Assembly: GCA_012512335.1 (NCBI GenBank)
Contig: JAAZEK010000193.1
Coordinates: 1 to 17,709, forward strand
Source: Clostridiales bacterium
GTDB taxonomy: Bacteria > Bacillota > Clostridia > Caldicoprobacterales > DTU083
Direction: 5' to 3'
DNA length: 17,709 bases
The notes under the pieces are model-generated. The model was not told where the DNA came from. It saw only the letters and a list, made by a program, of their open reading frames with translations, and searched no databases. Shown here one piece after another: positions 1-7,549 of the stretch (position 1 is the first letter of the stretch; the number at the start of each line of letters is the position of its first letter). The translations under genes were made by a program, and so were the position numbers.

Positions 1-2
1 AC

Positions 3-230
3 TCACTCAATAATTTTAAACCCATGCTGTTGAAAAGCTATCCTAACTTTTTCCATGGATATGCCTTTCATACTAGCTCCCTTTGGAATAGTCATGAAAC
101 GGCCAGCAGTTTTTAACATAGCTGGATTAGCAATGCTATCAAAACCAAGTGACTTCATTATTTCAATTATCTCTGGATCATTCTCGCACAGTTCATATAC
201 AGTCTTAGACAAATCTATAAGCTTTTCCAT
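3..230 (-). CDS. DUF1858 domain protein, 75 aa
   Basis: This is a complete small soluble protein of 75 residues. Its sequence fits the DUF1858 family: an N-terminal helix region with 'VYELCENDPEI', then 'SLGFDSI', then 'GRFMTIPKGASMKGI' and a C-terminal 'QQHGFKIIE'. In the family this domain occurs alone or fused to redox or DUF438 proteins; its biochemical role is not established. The ATG at 230 is preceded by AAGGA with 8 nt spacing. The gene start overlaps the end of the MFS transporter by 16 nt, so the two are probably translationally coupled and last in the same transcript. In many Clostridia a DUF438 protein follows this gene, which would lie beyond the window start. No membrane segment or signal peptide is seen. 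Confidence 0.85.
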   Translation of the reverse strand: MEKLIDLSKTVYELCENDPEIIEIMKSLGFDSIANPAMLKTAGRFMTIPKGASMKGISMEKVRIAFQQHGFKIIE

Positions 231-1501
231 TGTTCATCTTCCTTAATATATTTTGGTAGTTTCTGATTTTTCAAGTGAACTAACCCTGTAAATGCTCCCC
301 AACGTTTTATGTTAAGTACACAAAGAAGCCCTCCGCAAATAGCAATAACACCCCACAGTAACACTGTTGTCGTCCAGCCAAAACTATCTGAAACAACTGC
401 AATCGCATATGTAGATAGTGCAGCTCCAAGATATGTACAGGAATTTAAAACTCCTGAAACAAATGAAACAATACCAAATTTAGCATAATGCTTAGGCACA
501 AAGCTTATTAAAAGAAGGTTTGTACCATTCATGCAACTAACCAACAATCCAAGCAATATGACAGTCAAGATGGGGCTTGATTCTCTAAAAATAGTCAATG
601 TTACTGACATAAGGGCACAGATTCCAAATAATAGGGAAGTTAGTTTTAACTCATTCTTTACAAAACGTTGTCTTATCTGGGATACTACATTAATTGATAT
701 AATAGCAAATATGGGCAGTATTACCCCTGTTAATATGGAAATATTATTTCCAAGGTTAAAGGTCTCAGAAATTAATGAAGGAGTCCATGCAGATACGCCA
801 TCTCTAAGCATGCCTTGCAGTATTATAGCAAATAAAATCGAAACGAGCATGATTGACCAAGGGAATGAAGTTTTTTTCGTCTCTCCATTTTCTTCTTTCC
901 TAATATTTAAGCTTATTATTGGGCACTGTATCAACCAAATACCGAGCATTACAGCTCCTGCAGCAGCAGAAGAGTAAAATACTGTTTTCCATCCACCTAT
1001 ATTTATCAGGATAGGTGCTATTAAATATATTAGAACATGTCCCAAATGTCCACTACTGGTTACTACGATACAGGCTTTATTGTAATTGTCAGTATCAAAC
1101 AACTCACTCATCAGCTTAACCATTGGAGGCCACATAAATGCCTGGGCTAATCCATTTATGCTCCAAACTATAGTCATCTGCAGAATAGACGCACAAAATG
1201 GTATTAGGGCGTTCATTAAAACAGTAACTATCAAACCTAAGCCGATAATCCACTTAGGCTGTATTTTGTCTCCAGCATAACCACTTATAAGCTGGCCTGC
1301 TCCATATGCAATTGCCGTTCCCATAAGAGGAAGAGAAGCTGAGGCCTTAGAAAGTCTAACTGCCTCAATAATTTCTATAATTATGGTATTATAATTCAAG
1401 CGCGTTACATAACTTATTAAATAAGTAAATGCCAACAGAATTACAATTGAATTAGAATCACTCTTATCTATCTGTTTCAATCTACTATTTGTCCTTCCCA
1501 T
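215..1501 (-). CDS. MFS transporter, 12-TM, substrate unknown
   Basis: Major facilitator superfamily permease of 428 aa. Hydrophobic segments run through the whole protein. The first, around residues 18-38, contains the 'YVTRLNYN' pattern, reminiscent of the 'RYNLS'-type TM1 of organophosphate:phosphate antiporter-like (GlpT/UhpT) and sugar-acid MFS proteins. A 'GYAGDKIQPK' loop between TM2 and TM3 matches the MFS loop A motif GxxxDRxxRR in degraded form. The ATG at 1501 lies inside the 3' end of the phosphatase gene (25 nt overlap), and GGAAG immediately precedes it with short spacing. The gene sits between a phosphatase and DUF1858 in one minus-strand cluster with a sialidase-like protein. 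By inference it imports or exports the compound those enzymes process. Class assignment is firm; substrate is unknown. Confidence 0.88.
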   Translation of the reverse strand: MGRTNSRLKQIDKSDSNSIVILLAFTYLISYVTRLNYNTIIIEIIEAVRLSKASASLPLMGTAIAYGAGQLISGYAGDKIQPKWIIGLGLIVTVLMNALIPFCASILQMTIVWSINGLAQAFMWPPMVKLMSELFDTDNYNKACIVVTSSGHLGHVLIYLIAPILINIGGWKTVFYSSAAAGAVMLGIWLIQCPIISLNIRKEENGETKKTSFPWSIMLVSILFAIILQGMLRDGVSAWTPSLISETFNLGNNISILTGVILPIFAIISINVVSQIRQRFVKNELKLTSLLFGICALMSVTLTIFRESSPILTVILLGLLVSCMNGTNLLLISFVPKHYAKFGIVSFVSGVLNSCTYLGAALSTYAIAVVSDSFGWTTTVLLWGVIAICGGLLCVLNIKRWGAFTGLVHLKNQKLPKYIKEDEQWKSL

Positions 1502-2244
1502 TCTTCCGGAATATCAGCATTAAACAATGTTGCAATTGTAGGTGCAATATCCTTTATACTAAGTCCTTCAATTTCTTTACCTGCTTCAAAGGGTTTCCCT
1601 AAAAAGAAGATTGGTATGGTCATATCTTCAGGGATATCCATGCCATGCATTCTGTCATGGCCACCGTGATCTGCTGTATAAATTATGGTAAACTCATCCC
1701 CCAGTTCATTGATCAATTCTCCAACCATATCATTGCACTCATTTATTGCACGCATATATTCGTCACTCATCCAGCCATGACCATGTCCGGCACCATCCGG
1801 CCAACCTAAATATAAAAATGCAAAATCAATATCACTGTTCTTAAGCATCTTCTTTGCTGTTTCAAAGGATTCTTTTGTTGCCGCTTCATTACCATATTTG
1901 TGTCCTGAAACATATACGCTCCTACATAAATTGTCTGGTCTTGTTATGTCTCGAAGTTCTTCCCAATTATAAAACATAGCACAATTCTTCCCTTTTTTAG
2001 CAAGCTGTTCAAAAAGCCCAGATATTGGTCTCATCTGGGGCACATAAGTGTTAGTTGTAATACCGTGCCTTGAAGGATCCACACTGTGAAACAGTGACAT
2101 ATGGCAAGGCAAAGTTACAGAAGGCATAACTGTCTGTGCTTCTATGCAATATGTGCCATTCCTCATTAAATGCTTGACTACCTTGTGTTCGGCAATAGAA
2201 TCTGGCCTCATTCCATCACTTAATACCAATAATACTTTCATCAT
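1477..2244 (-). CDS. alkaline phosphatase superfamily protein (nucleotide pyrophosphatase/phosphodiesterase type)
   Basis: Intracellular-looking enzyme of 255 aa in the type I phosphodiesterase/nucleotide pyrophosphatase branch of the alkaline phosphatase superfamily. Visible metal-site motifs are 'SDGMRPD' near the N-terminus (Asp10), the nucleophile region 'MPSVTLPCH' (Thr44), 'GWPDGAGHGHG' in the middle and 'TADHGGHDRMHG' near the C-terminus. The family hydrolyses phosphate mono- or diesters, or phosphonates, with two divalent metals. At about 255 aa it is shorter than many NPP enzymes and carries no large insertions. No signal peptide is present. The start at 2244 was chosen because AAAGG lies 6 nt upstream; an in-frame ATG at 2250 abuts that site, and another ATG at 2241 is also possible. 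Its 3' end overlaps the MFS gene by 25 nt. The natural substrate cannot be read from sequence. Confidence 0.88.
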   Translation of the reverse strand: MMKVLLVLSDGMRPDSIAEHKVVKHLMRNGTYCIEAQTVMPSVTLPCHMSLFHSVDPSRHGITTNTYVPQMRPISGLFEQLAKKGKNCAMFYNWEELRDITRPDNLCRSVYVSGHKYGNEAATKESFETAKKMLKNSDIDFAFLYLGWPDGAGHGHGWMSDEYMRAINECNDMVGELINELGDEFTIIYTADHGGHDRMHGMDIPEDMTIPIFFLGKPFEAGKEIEGLSIKDIAPTIATLFNADIPEEWEGQIVD

Positions 2245-2296
2245 AATCATCCTTTCGTGAAATATAACCTCGTCCTCTTCCGATGGACGATAATTT

Positions 2297-2332
2297 GCTT
2301 GTATTTACATGTCTGCTTGTATCTACATATAA
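2297..2332. promoter_or_regulatory. tandem dyads TGTATTTACA / TGTATCTACA, putative operator
   Basis: The 108-bp gap between the sialidase-like gene and the phosphatase gene holds an imperfect 18-bp tandem repeat (2297-2314 and 2315-2332). Each unit contains a palindrome of form TGTA-NN-TACA (2300-2309 and 2318-2327), 18 bp apart. This resembles operators of HutC-type GntR regulators, but no regulator gene is adjacent. A short CGTCC/GGACG hairpin (2271-2289) lies between it and the phosphatase start. No convincing -35/-10 pair was found, so the regulatory role is inference only. Confidence 0.35.
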
Positions 2333-2358
2333 GTATTGACGCTAGTAACTGGTGAACC

Positions 2359-3468
2359 TTATCTACTTTTAGGCCCAGTAGCAACAGATACCAGTACCTT
2401 AAGTCTTGCATCTGAGCTTACGCATTTACCTGCAATAATATCTTCTTCTGTGAAGACTGCCATAAGTATTTCCCTATCAACATATCTTTCTCTGTCGTAT
2501 ACGATATATATTCTGCCATTCTCGTCTTGTACTCCATCAGGATACGAGACATTATTACGTTCATCAAGCAGAAGTGGTGCAGACCATGTCTTACCATCGT
2601 CATCTGAAAGCTTGGCAGTAAGGTTCTTTCGGCTATTATCCTCGCTATCGTGATAAACCAGCAACAATCGACCAGAGGATAATCTTCTAATAAAGAAACG
2701 ACTATTTGGTCCCATTATACCGCTGGGCTCTCCTTTGGACCAAGTCCTACCAGCATCCTGTGAAAAGCTCTGACCAATGCCATACTTTGCACGAACTAAC
2801 ATCCATAATGTATTATCAAGCTTTTCAACCACCATATGTTCATCAAAAGCACGATTTTCAACATCTGCTCCGCCGCGCCATGTAAAACTGTTACCATAAT
2901 CGCAGGACACGTATACATTTGATAAAACTTCATGGGCTACCTCAGGATGACTCTCAGTAGGCTTATGATACTTTGACGTCCAAACAGCAGCAGGAAACAG
3001 CCATTCTCCATTACTTAGAACTGTGGGCTTGTTCATCATAATACCGTTTGCTATACGCTTTGGAAGGCTCCATGACGGTGTATCTGCATCGGCATTTTCG
3101 CTTACTATCGCCCAAACACCGTCTCTGCCATCAAACATTGTTCTGGATTGCGCCCAAATAAGCCATATCCTACCCAAGGGATCAAGCCAAACCTGTGGGT
3201 CAAACACACGCATTTGAGGGTCAGGATGCTCAATAGCCACAACTACATCCTTCCAAGTTTGACCACCATCATCACTTTGAACCAAAATAACAAAATTACC
3301 AGATTCCTCTGTCTTCATTCCACTATAAAAAGCAACAAATAATCGCCCATTATCAGTGCGAGCCAAAGATGGGATACCCTGCCAGCTCCTGTTTTCCGCT
3401 TTAAATCTCGAATGTGCTGGCTTTATGTACACATTAGCGGCAGTTAGTGCAGAATCCATACTAATCAT
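2359..3468 (-). CDS. sialidase-like (BNR/Asp-box) beta-propeller protein
   Basis: A 369-aa member of the sialidase-like beta-propeller superfamily. Asp-box motifs of the S-x-D-x-G-x-T-W type appear at 'SDDGGQTW', 'SCDYGNSF', 'SQDAGRTW' and 'SDDDGKTW'. Other recognisable segments are 'SWQGIPSL', 'FDPQVWLDPLGRIWLIWAQS' and 'IMMNKPTVLSNGEWLFPAAVW', which recur in a widespread bacterial family annotated as exo-alpha-sialidase or BNR protein. The FRIP motif of true sialidases, whose Arg binds the carboxylate, reads WQGIP here, so genuine sialidase activity is doubtful. No signal peptide is seen, pointing to a cytoplasmic glycan or sugar-acid enzyme. GGGGG lies 7 nt before the ATG at 3468. The gene follows the sirtuin by 22 bp and precedes the phosphatase by 108 bp (114 bp from the chosen start). 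Confidence 0.85.
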   Translation of the reverse strand: MISMDSALTAANVYIKPAHSRFKAENRSWQGIPSLARTDNGRLFVAFYSGMKTEESGNFVILVQSDDGGQTWKDVVVAIEHPDPQMRVFDPQVWLDPLGRIWLIWAQSRTMFDGRDGVWAIVSENADADTPSWSLPKRIANGIMMNKPTVLSNGEWLFPAAVWTSKYHKPTESHPEVAHEVLSNVYVSCDYGNSFTWRGGADVENRAFDEHMVVEKLDNTLWMLVRAKYGIGQSFSQDAGRTWSKGEPSGIMGPNSRFFIRRLSSGRLLLVYHDSEDNSRKNLTAKLSDDDGKTWSAPLLLDERNNVSYPDGVQDENGRIYIVYDRERYVDREILMAVFTEEDIIAGKCVSSDARLKVLVSVATGPKSR

Positions 3469-3490
3469 ATATATACCCCCTTAAATTTGA

Positions 3491-4216
3491 TTATGATACC
3501 GCTTCTTGCAGAACCTTAGCTATACTCTCTCTAATAATCAAGTCAGCTCTGTTGTCATAAGGTGTGGCAGAAAGATTAATTAATACCAGCTTACTCCCTT
3601 TATAATATTCAATCAGACCTGCAGCTGGATAGACTGCCAAAGAAGTACCTCCTACAATAAGCACATCAGCTTTTGAAATAGCACGAATCGCCTTATTGAG
3701 AATATCATCATTTAGCGTCTCTTCATAGAGAACAACATCGGGTTTTACAAATCCATTGCAAGTATCACATTTAGGTGCGCTACTGGTATTTAATATGTAA
3801 TCAAGACTGAAACTCTTATTGCACTTCATGCAATAGTTTCGCTGAACAGATCCGTGAAGCTCTAATACATTTTTGCTGCCTGCTTGTTGGTGGAGACCAT
3901 CTATGTTTTGAGTAATTACGGCTTTTAGCTTTCCCTCTTGCTCCAGCTTAGCTAATGCTAGATGAGCCGGATTCGCTTCTGCATCCTTATAAATCATTTG
4001 GCTTTTATAAAAATCATAAAATTCTTCAGTATGATCCATAAAATAACTATGGCTGAGCATATACTCTGGTGAATATCCATATTTGGACTTAGTTTTATAA
4101 ATTCCGCTTTCACTTCGAAAATCGGGTATGTTGCTTTCGGTGGAAACACCAGCACCACCAAAAAATACAATATTTGAGCTGTTTGTTAGGATAGATTTTA
4201 AATCTTCTACTGACAT
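3491..4216 (-). CDS. cobB: NAD-dependent protein deacylase, sirtuin (CobB/Sir2 class)
   Basis: A 241-aa sirtuin that removes acyl groups from lysine using NAD+, giving nicotinamide and O-acyl-ADP-ribose. Seen directly: the NAD-binding 'GAGVSTESNIPDFR' (residues 21-34), 'TQNIDGLHQQAG' (102-113), catalytic His121 in 'ELHG', and a structural zinc site with Cys129, Cys132, Cys150 and Cys153. The C-terminal Rossmann part has 'VGGTSLAVYPAAGL'. It resembles Thermotoga-type class U sirtuins, and the Tyr/Arg acyl-pocket pair of desuccinylases is not evident. The ATG at 4216 was chosen because GGTGAGAG precedes it at proper spacing and the length then fits the family; a GTG at 4270 would add 18 residues without a good ribosome site. 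Three of the neighbouring proteins carry lipoate functions, and CobB-type sirtuins are known to delipoylate, but no link is shown. Confidence 0.93.
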   Translation of the reverse strand: MSVEDLKSILTNSSNIVFFGGAGVSTESNIPDFRSESGIYKTKSKYGYSPEYMLSHSYFMDHTEEFYDFYKSQMIYKDAEANPAHLALAKLEQEGKLKAVITQNIDGLHQQAGSKNVLELHGSVQRNYCMKCNKSFSLDYILNTSSAPKCDTCNGFVKPDVVLYEETLNDDILNKAIRAISKADVLIVGGTSLAVYPAAGLIEYYKGSKLVLINLSATPYDNRADLIIRESIAKVLQEAVS

Positions 4217-4326
4217 ACTCTCACCGACCCTTTCCTGATAGTAGATAATATGATCTATAACAGTAGACACGTAACTCTTATCATAAGTATATCATAAAAG
4301 AACCATGTAACTGATTCCTATTTGAT

Positions 4327-4425
4327 GTTACTGTTCACATAAAAATAATAAATCATATGGAAGAAACCTTTGCAGGAACAGCGACTGGAATATATTTATT
4401 ATTTTACTTCCTAGTGAACAGTAAC
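4327..4425 (+). repeat. intergenic MITE-like element, copy 1 (complete inverted repeats)
   Basis: A 99-bp element bounded by perfect 12-bp terminal inverted repeats: GTTACTGTTCAC at 4327-4338 and GTGAACAGTAAC at 4414-4425. Complementarity continues inward through AAATAATAAAT, so the whole could form a long imperfect hairpin. Its last 49 bp (4377-4425) match copy 2 (9767-9815) at 46 positions, and the core CCTTTGCAGGAA and CTGGAATAT match copy 3 in reverse orientation. The flanks TATTTGAT (4319-4326) and TATTTAAT (4426-4433) form a 7/8 direct repeat that could be a target duplication. It lies directly behind the trkA stop codon and may also end that transcript. It encodes no protein. Confidence 0.8.
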
Positions 4426-4432
4426 TATTTAA

Positions 4433-5110
4433 TCAGTGAACCCCCATTAGAAAGTTCTCAAACTTTTTTATATTTTCTTTGTTACCGACAACCACTATAT
4501 TATCATTTTCTCTCAGCACCAGTTCCGGCGTTATATCAGTTGTGGTTTTACCATTGTGCTCGAGGGCAATGATATTTAGCTTATATTTTTGTCTTATCTT
4601 AGAATTAAGTACTGTCTGGCCATCTATCTTTTCCGACAGCTTTAATTCAGAAATGTTAATATTATCCCGCATTTCAATGGATACCAGGGTCTTGGACGAC
4701 ACTAGTTTGCTTGCCAAACGAATAGCCATATCATGCTCAGGATAAACTACTTGGGCTCCAATTTTCTCCAAAACAAGACCGTGCTCATAGCTAAATGCTT
4801 TTGCTATAACCCTGGGAACTCCCATGCTAATAACGTTAAGTGTAGTAAGTATGCTGACATCAAGTTTCTCACCAATGCAGACAATAACAGTTCCACAATT
4901 TTGAATCCCCGTATCCATCAGGGTTTCTCTATCCAAGGAAGACACTACAAATGCATTGTCAGTATAATTCCTGGCTTTTTTTATTTTGCTCTCATTTCCA
5001 TCTAATACCAAAACTTCTTTGTCTGCTTCGGCTAGTGACTTTAACAAGGCCTCACCAAACCTTCCAAGGCCGATAACTCCAAATTCTATAATAACTTTCT
5101 GTTGATGCAT
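4433..5110 (-). CDS. ktrA: potassium uptake regulatory subunit, TrkA/KtrA family
   Basis: A 225-aa cytoplasmic RCK protein that binds nucleotide and gates a KtrB/TrkH-type potassium channel subunit. The N-terminal half is an RCK_N Rossmann fold with 'GVIGLGRFG' (residues 11-19) and the acidic Asp37 at the end of the second strand. The C-terminal part (about 140-222) is an RCK_C domain, which in Firmicutes KtrA proteins binds cyclic di-AMP. Length matches single-copy KtrA (about 220 aa) rather than the doubled TrkA of proteobacteria. AGGAGAG precedes the ATG at 5110 by about 8 nt, and the gene starts 15 bp after the trkH stop, so the pair form one operon. Its stop codon touches the downstream inverted-repeat element. 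Function is confident; the exact ligand is inferred. Confidence 0.93.
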   Translation of the reverse strand: MHQQKVIIEFGVIGLGRFGEALLKSLAEADKEVLVLDGNESKIKKARNYTDNAFVVSSLDRETLMDTGIQNCGTVIVCIGEKLDVSILTTLNVISMGVPRVIAKAFSYEHGLVLEKIGAQVVYPEHDMAIRLASKLVSSKTLVSIEMRDNINISELKLSEKIDGQTVLNSKIRQKYKLNIIALEHNGKTTTDITPELVLRENDNIVVVGNKENIKKFENFLMGVH

Positions 5111-5125
5111 CTTTTTCTCTCCTTT

Positions 5126-6421
5126 TTACCCTATGGTTATGGATTCTTCAGAATAACTTGCGCTGGACAAAGGTCTATACCACCAAAGCATGGCTACGGT
5201 AAGAGGACCTAAACGTCCAATATACATGGTTAAAATGATAATTACTTTACTTAAAACCTTAAGATCTGGTGTAATACCAGTTGACAGACCAACAGTACCG
5301 AATGCAGATACAACCTCAAAAATCAGCTGTATAAAGCTGTACTGTGGTTCCAATAGGCTTAAGAAATATGAATTAATGCAAACCAATGTCATGGCTAGCA
5401 AAGTTACAATAAAAGCTTTCTTAACAACTTCTTCGGGGATTCGTCTCTTAAAGGCAGTGTTATGTTTGTTGGTCACCATGCTGAAGGCACTGTTAAATAT
5501 AGAAAATGCTGTTGTGGTTTTTATACCGCCACCTGTAGAGCCAGGTGAAGCGCCGATGAACATCAATATAGTCAGCAGAAACAAACCAGCATTTGTGAAA
5601 TTCCCTACGGGATAAGTGCTAAATCCTGCTGTCCTAGCCGATGTGCTGAAGAAAAAGGCTCCCAACCAGCTAACATCCTCGCTTGCCTTCATCAGCAAGG
5701 TCCCTACAGCAAGTAAGGAAACTGTCATAGTAATAACCACCTTGGAATGCAGGCTGAATTTCTTGAAATTATGCTTGAATATAATTTCCCTGATAACTAG
5801 AAAGCCTAAGCCACCAAATATAATCAAGCCACAGGTAGTTAGGTTTAGTAAAATATTGTCCTGATAGGGGATTAAATTTTGTAAACCACCTAAGATATCA
5901 AATCCTGAGTTGTTTAAGGACGCTATGGAATGAAAAATGCTAATCCAAAGAGCGCGTAAGGGTGCAAAATCCTGTGAGAATACAATAAAGCTTAATATTA
6001 TGCCAATACCTTCAAAACATAAAGTCATGATTAGCACAGACCTAACAAGCCTCACAATTCCTCCCATGGAATCCAAGTTCATAGCTGATTTCACTAGGGC
6101 CCGATCCTTAAAACTGACTTTTCCACCTGCAAGTAGAATAAGCCCGACTCCAACTGAGGTGACACCAAGACCACCTATCTGAATTAGTAGGGCAACAATA
6201 GCCTGACCAAATACACTAAAGGTATCGAGAGTATCAACTGCAATTAAGCCTGTAACACAAACAGCACTGGTTGAAGTAAAAAGAGCATCAATGTAAGATA
6301 CATCAATCCCCTCTTTTTGAGCAATAGGAAGCATTAAAAGGACAGATCCAATAAGGATTACTGTTGCAAATCCCATGGCTATATAGTGCTCCGGACGCAT
6401 TTTCTTACGACTTGAAATCAT
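5126..6421 (-). CDS. ktrB: potassium channel/transporter subunit, TrkH/KtrB family
   Basis: A 431-aa integral membrane subunit for K+ uptake, coupled to Na+ or H+ depending on family member. It has the four M1-P-M2 repeats of the SKT superfamily, each with a selectivity-filter segment: 'SAVCVTGL' (about 52-59), 'NNSGFD', 'ARTAGFST' and 'FGTVGLSTG'. The 'IGASPGSTGGGIKTTT' stretch forms the intramembrane gating loop typical of KtrB. The size and the loop order agree with Bacillus KtrB. The ATG at 6421 was taken as start; the open frame reaches a TTG at 6490, but the extra residues are polar, unlike the family, and lack a ribosome site. The partner ktrA follows immediately. No c-di-AMP (ydaO-type) riboswitch is evident in the short upstream gap. 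Confidence 0.93.
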   Translation of the reverse strand: MISSRKKMRPEHYIAMGFATVILIGSVLLMLPIAQKEGIDVSYIDALFTSTSAVCVTGLIAVDTLDTFSVFGQAIVALLIQIGGLGVTSVGVGLILLAGGKVSFKDRALVKSAMNLDSMGGIVRLVRSVLIMTLCFEGIGIILSFIVFSQDFAPLRALWISIFHSIASLNNSGFDILGGLQNLIPYQDNILLNLTTCGLIIFGGLGFLVIREIIFKHNFKKFSLHSKVVITMTVSLLAVGTLLMKASEDVSWLGAFFFSTSARTAGFSTYPVGNFTNAGLFLLTILMFIGASPGSTGGGIKTTTAFSIFNSAFSMVTNKHNTAFKRRIPEEVVKKAFIVTLLAMTLVCINSYFLSLLEPQYSFIQLIFEVVSAFGTVGLSTGITPDLKVLSKVIIILTMYIGRLGPLTVAMLWWYRPLSSASYSEESITIG

Positions 6422-6531
6422 GCAGCATCCATTTCCTTCTATAATTATTATAAGTTTCTTCGTCTCAAGCTCTTCTGAATGACAATCCAACGATTATTTG
6501 CAGTAGAATCAAAAACATCTGTTTCACATTC

Positions 6532-6560
6532 ATATTAGCACTTTCTTTATAAGAAATCAA
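6532..6560 (-). promoter_or_regulatory. putative sigma-A-type promoter of ktrBA
   Basis: On the minus strand TTGATT (6555-6560) and TAATAT (6532-6537) are separated by exactly 17 bp, in the gap between the last lipoate gene and the channel gene. Each hexamer matches consensus at four of six positions, so this is a modest candidate. It would give the potassium operon its own start, separate from read-through of the lipoate operon. Confidence 0.35.
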
Positions 6561-6568
6561 TCTAAAAT

Positions 6569-7549
6569 TTAGCTTGTAATGGTTTCAATTATATCTTCTA
6601 TAGTTATGCCATAAATCGCTTCTTGCATGCCATGATTTTTCAGTTTGCTTAAGATATCTTCCCTTTCCATACGGCAACCTACTAGCAGGTCTGCAATTAA
6701 TTCAGCTTGCTCCGTCCCGAAAAAGTCACCCCAAATTTTCGCTGAAGCAATATGCCCTCGTCTTACATCCATGCCTATTACGATTTTTCCGCCATAAAAA
6801 CGCCCTGTTTTTGTAATGGTATATTTGGGATTAGCTCCATAACTGGATTCCCATGTGCGAAATCTCTCGTTAGCAATCTCTTCAATCCTTAACTTGTCTT
6901 CCTTTGTTAGCTCATATTGTTTTTCACTGCCATCCATAACATATGAAATTATATGGTTTTTAAATTGCTCAGTACTCATTGGAGTTGGCAGATGCTCACT
7001 GATGTTAGTCACTCGTTCACGTATAGATTTTATGCTCTTCGATATGATTTTATAAGCATCTACAGTTGTGCTTTCCACCATTTGTTCTATGTTGGTTTCA
7101 AATAAAAGAGAACCGTGATGAACAGTATTTCCCTTCAACTTATATTGTGCATTTCCAGAAACCTTTTTGCCTTCAACAAGCAGATCGTTACGACCGTTGA
7201 ATTCTGCCCTTACCCCTAAAGCTTTCATAGCTTGTACTAAGGGAGAAATGTACTCCTCAAAGTGGATTCCTGAGCTGTCACCATATGCAATAAAAGTAAA
7301 CTGCCAACCACCCATGTCAGTGTAGATTGTTCCCCCGCCACTCATTCGCCTAACAACGTAGATGTCATGATCCTGAGCATATTTTTGATTGATTTCCTCT
7401 AGCGTATTTTGGTACTTGCCAATCATTAGGGTAGGCTTGGTCCTCCAAAATAGGAAAATATCCTCTTCTAGCTGCTTTTCTGCAGTAAAATAATATTCCA
7501 AAGCAAAATTATAGCTGGCATCTGTAGAATTTGTTTCAATGTATATCAT
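6569..7549 (-). CDS. lplA: lipoate-protein ligase A paralog, divergent motif
   Basis: A 326-aa ligase of the LplA family, which activates lipoate (or octanoate) with ATP and attaches it to a lysine of lipoyl domains. Seen: 'RRMSGGGTIY' (residues 67-76) for lipoyl-AMP binding, the conserved Lys129 in 'GKKVSGNAQ', and a C-terminal accessory domain from about residue 245 containing 'WESSYGANPKYT'. It differs from the canonical family at 'TDMGG' (77-81), where HDLGN is usual and is present in the paralog at 8671-9609. That may shift substrate or carrier choice. The ATG overlaps the lipA stop as ATGA, so it is translationally coupled and last in the operon. A 148-bp gap separates it from the chosen start of ktrB. 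Ligase family is certain; its partition of work with the paralog is unknown. Confidence 0.9.
   Translation of the reverse strand: MIYIETNSTDASYNFALEYYFTAEKQLEEDIFLFWRTKPTLMIGKYQNTLEEINQKYAQDHDIYVVRRMSGGGTIYTDMGGWQFTFIAYGDSSGIHFEEYISPLVQAMKALGVRAEFNGRNDLLVEGKKVSGNAQYKLKGNTVHHGSLLFETNIEQMVESTTVDAYKIISKSIKSIRERVTNISEHLPTPMSTEQFKNHIISYVMDGSEKQYELTKEDKLRIEEIANERFRTWESSYGANPKYTITKTGRFYGGKIVIGMDVRRGHIASAKIWGDFFGTEQAELIADLLVGCRMEREDILSKLKNHGMQEAIYGITIEDIIETITS

Noticed and set aside
2359..3468. Assignment as a true exo-alpha-sialidase (NanH)
   Set aside because: The FRIP arginine motif is replaced by WQGIP, no signal peptide is present, and no sialic acid catabolic genes are nearby.
3491..4216. SirTM (ADP-ribosylating sirtuin) of lipoate-macrodomain operons
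   Set aside because: All canonical deacylase motifs including catalytic His121 are present, no macrodomain gene is nearby, and the lipoate genes are separated by the ktr operon.
4357..4572. 71-aa plus-strand open frame across repeat copy 1 and the trkA end
   Set aside because: It runs through the inverted repeat and antisense to trkA, with no ribosome site or recognisable domain.
6422..6568. Cyclic di-AMP (ydaO-type) riboswitch before ktrB
   Set aside because: The gap is short and AT-rich, and conserved riboswitch core sequences are not present.
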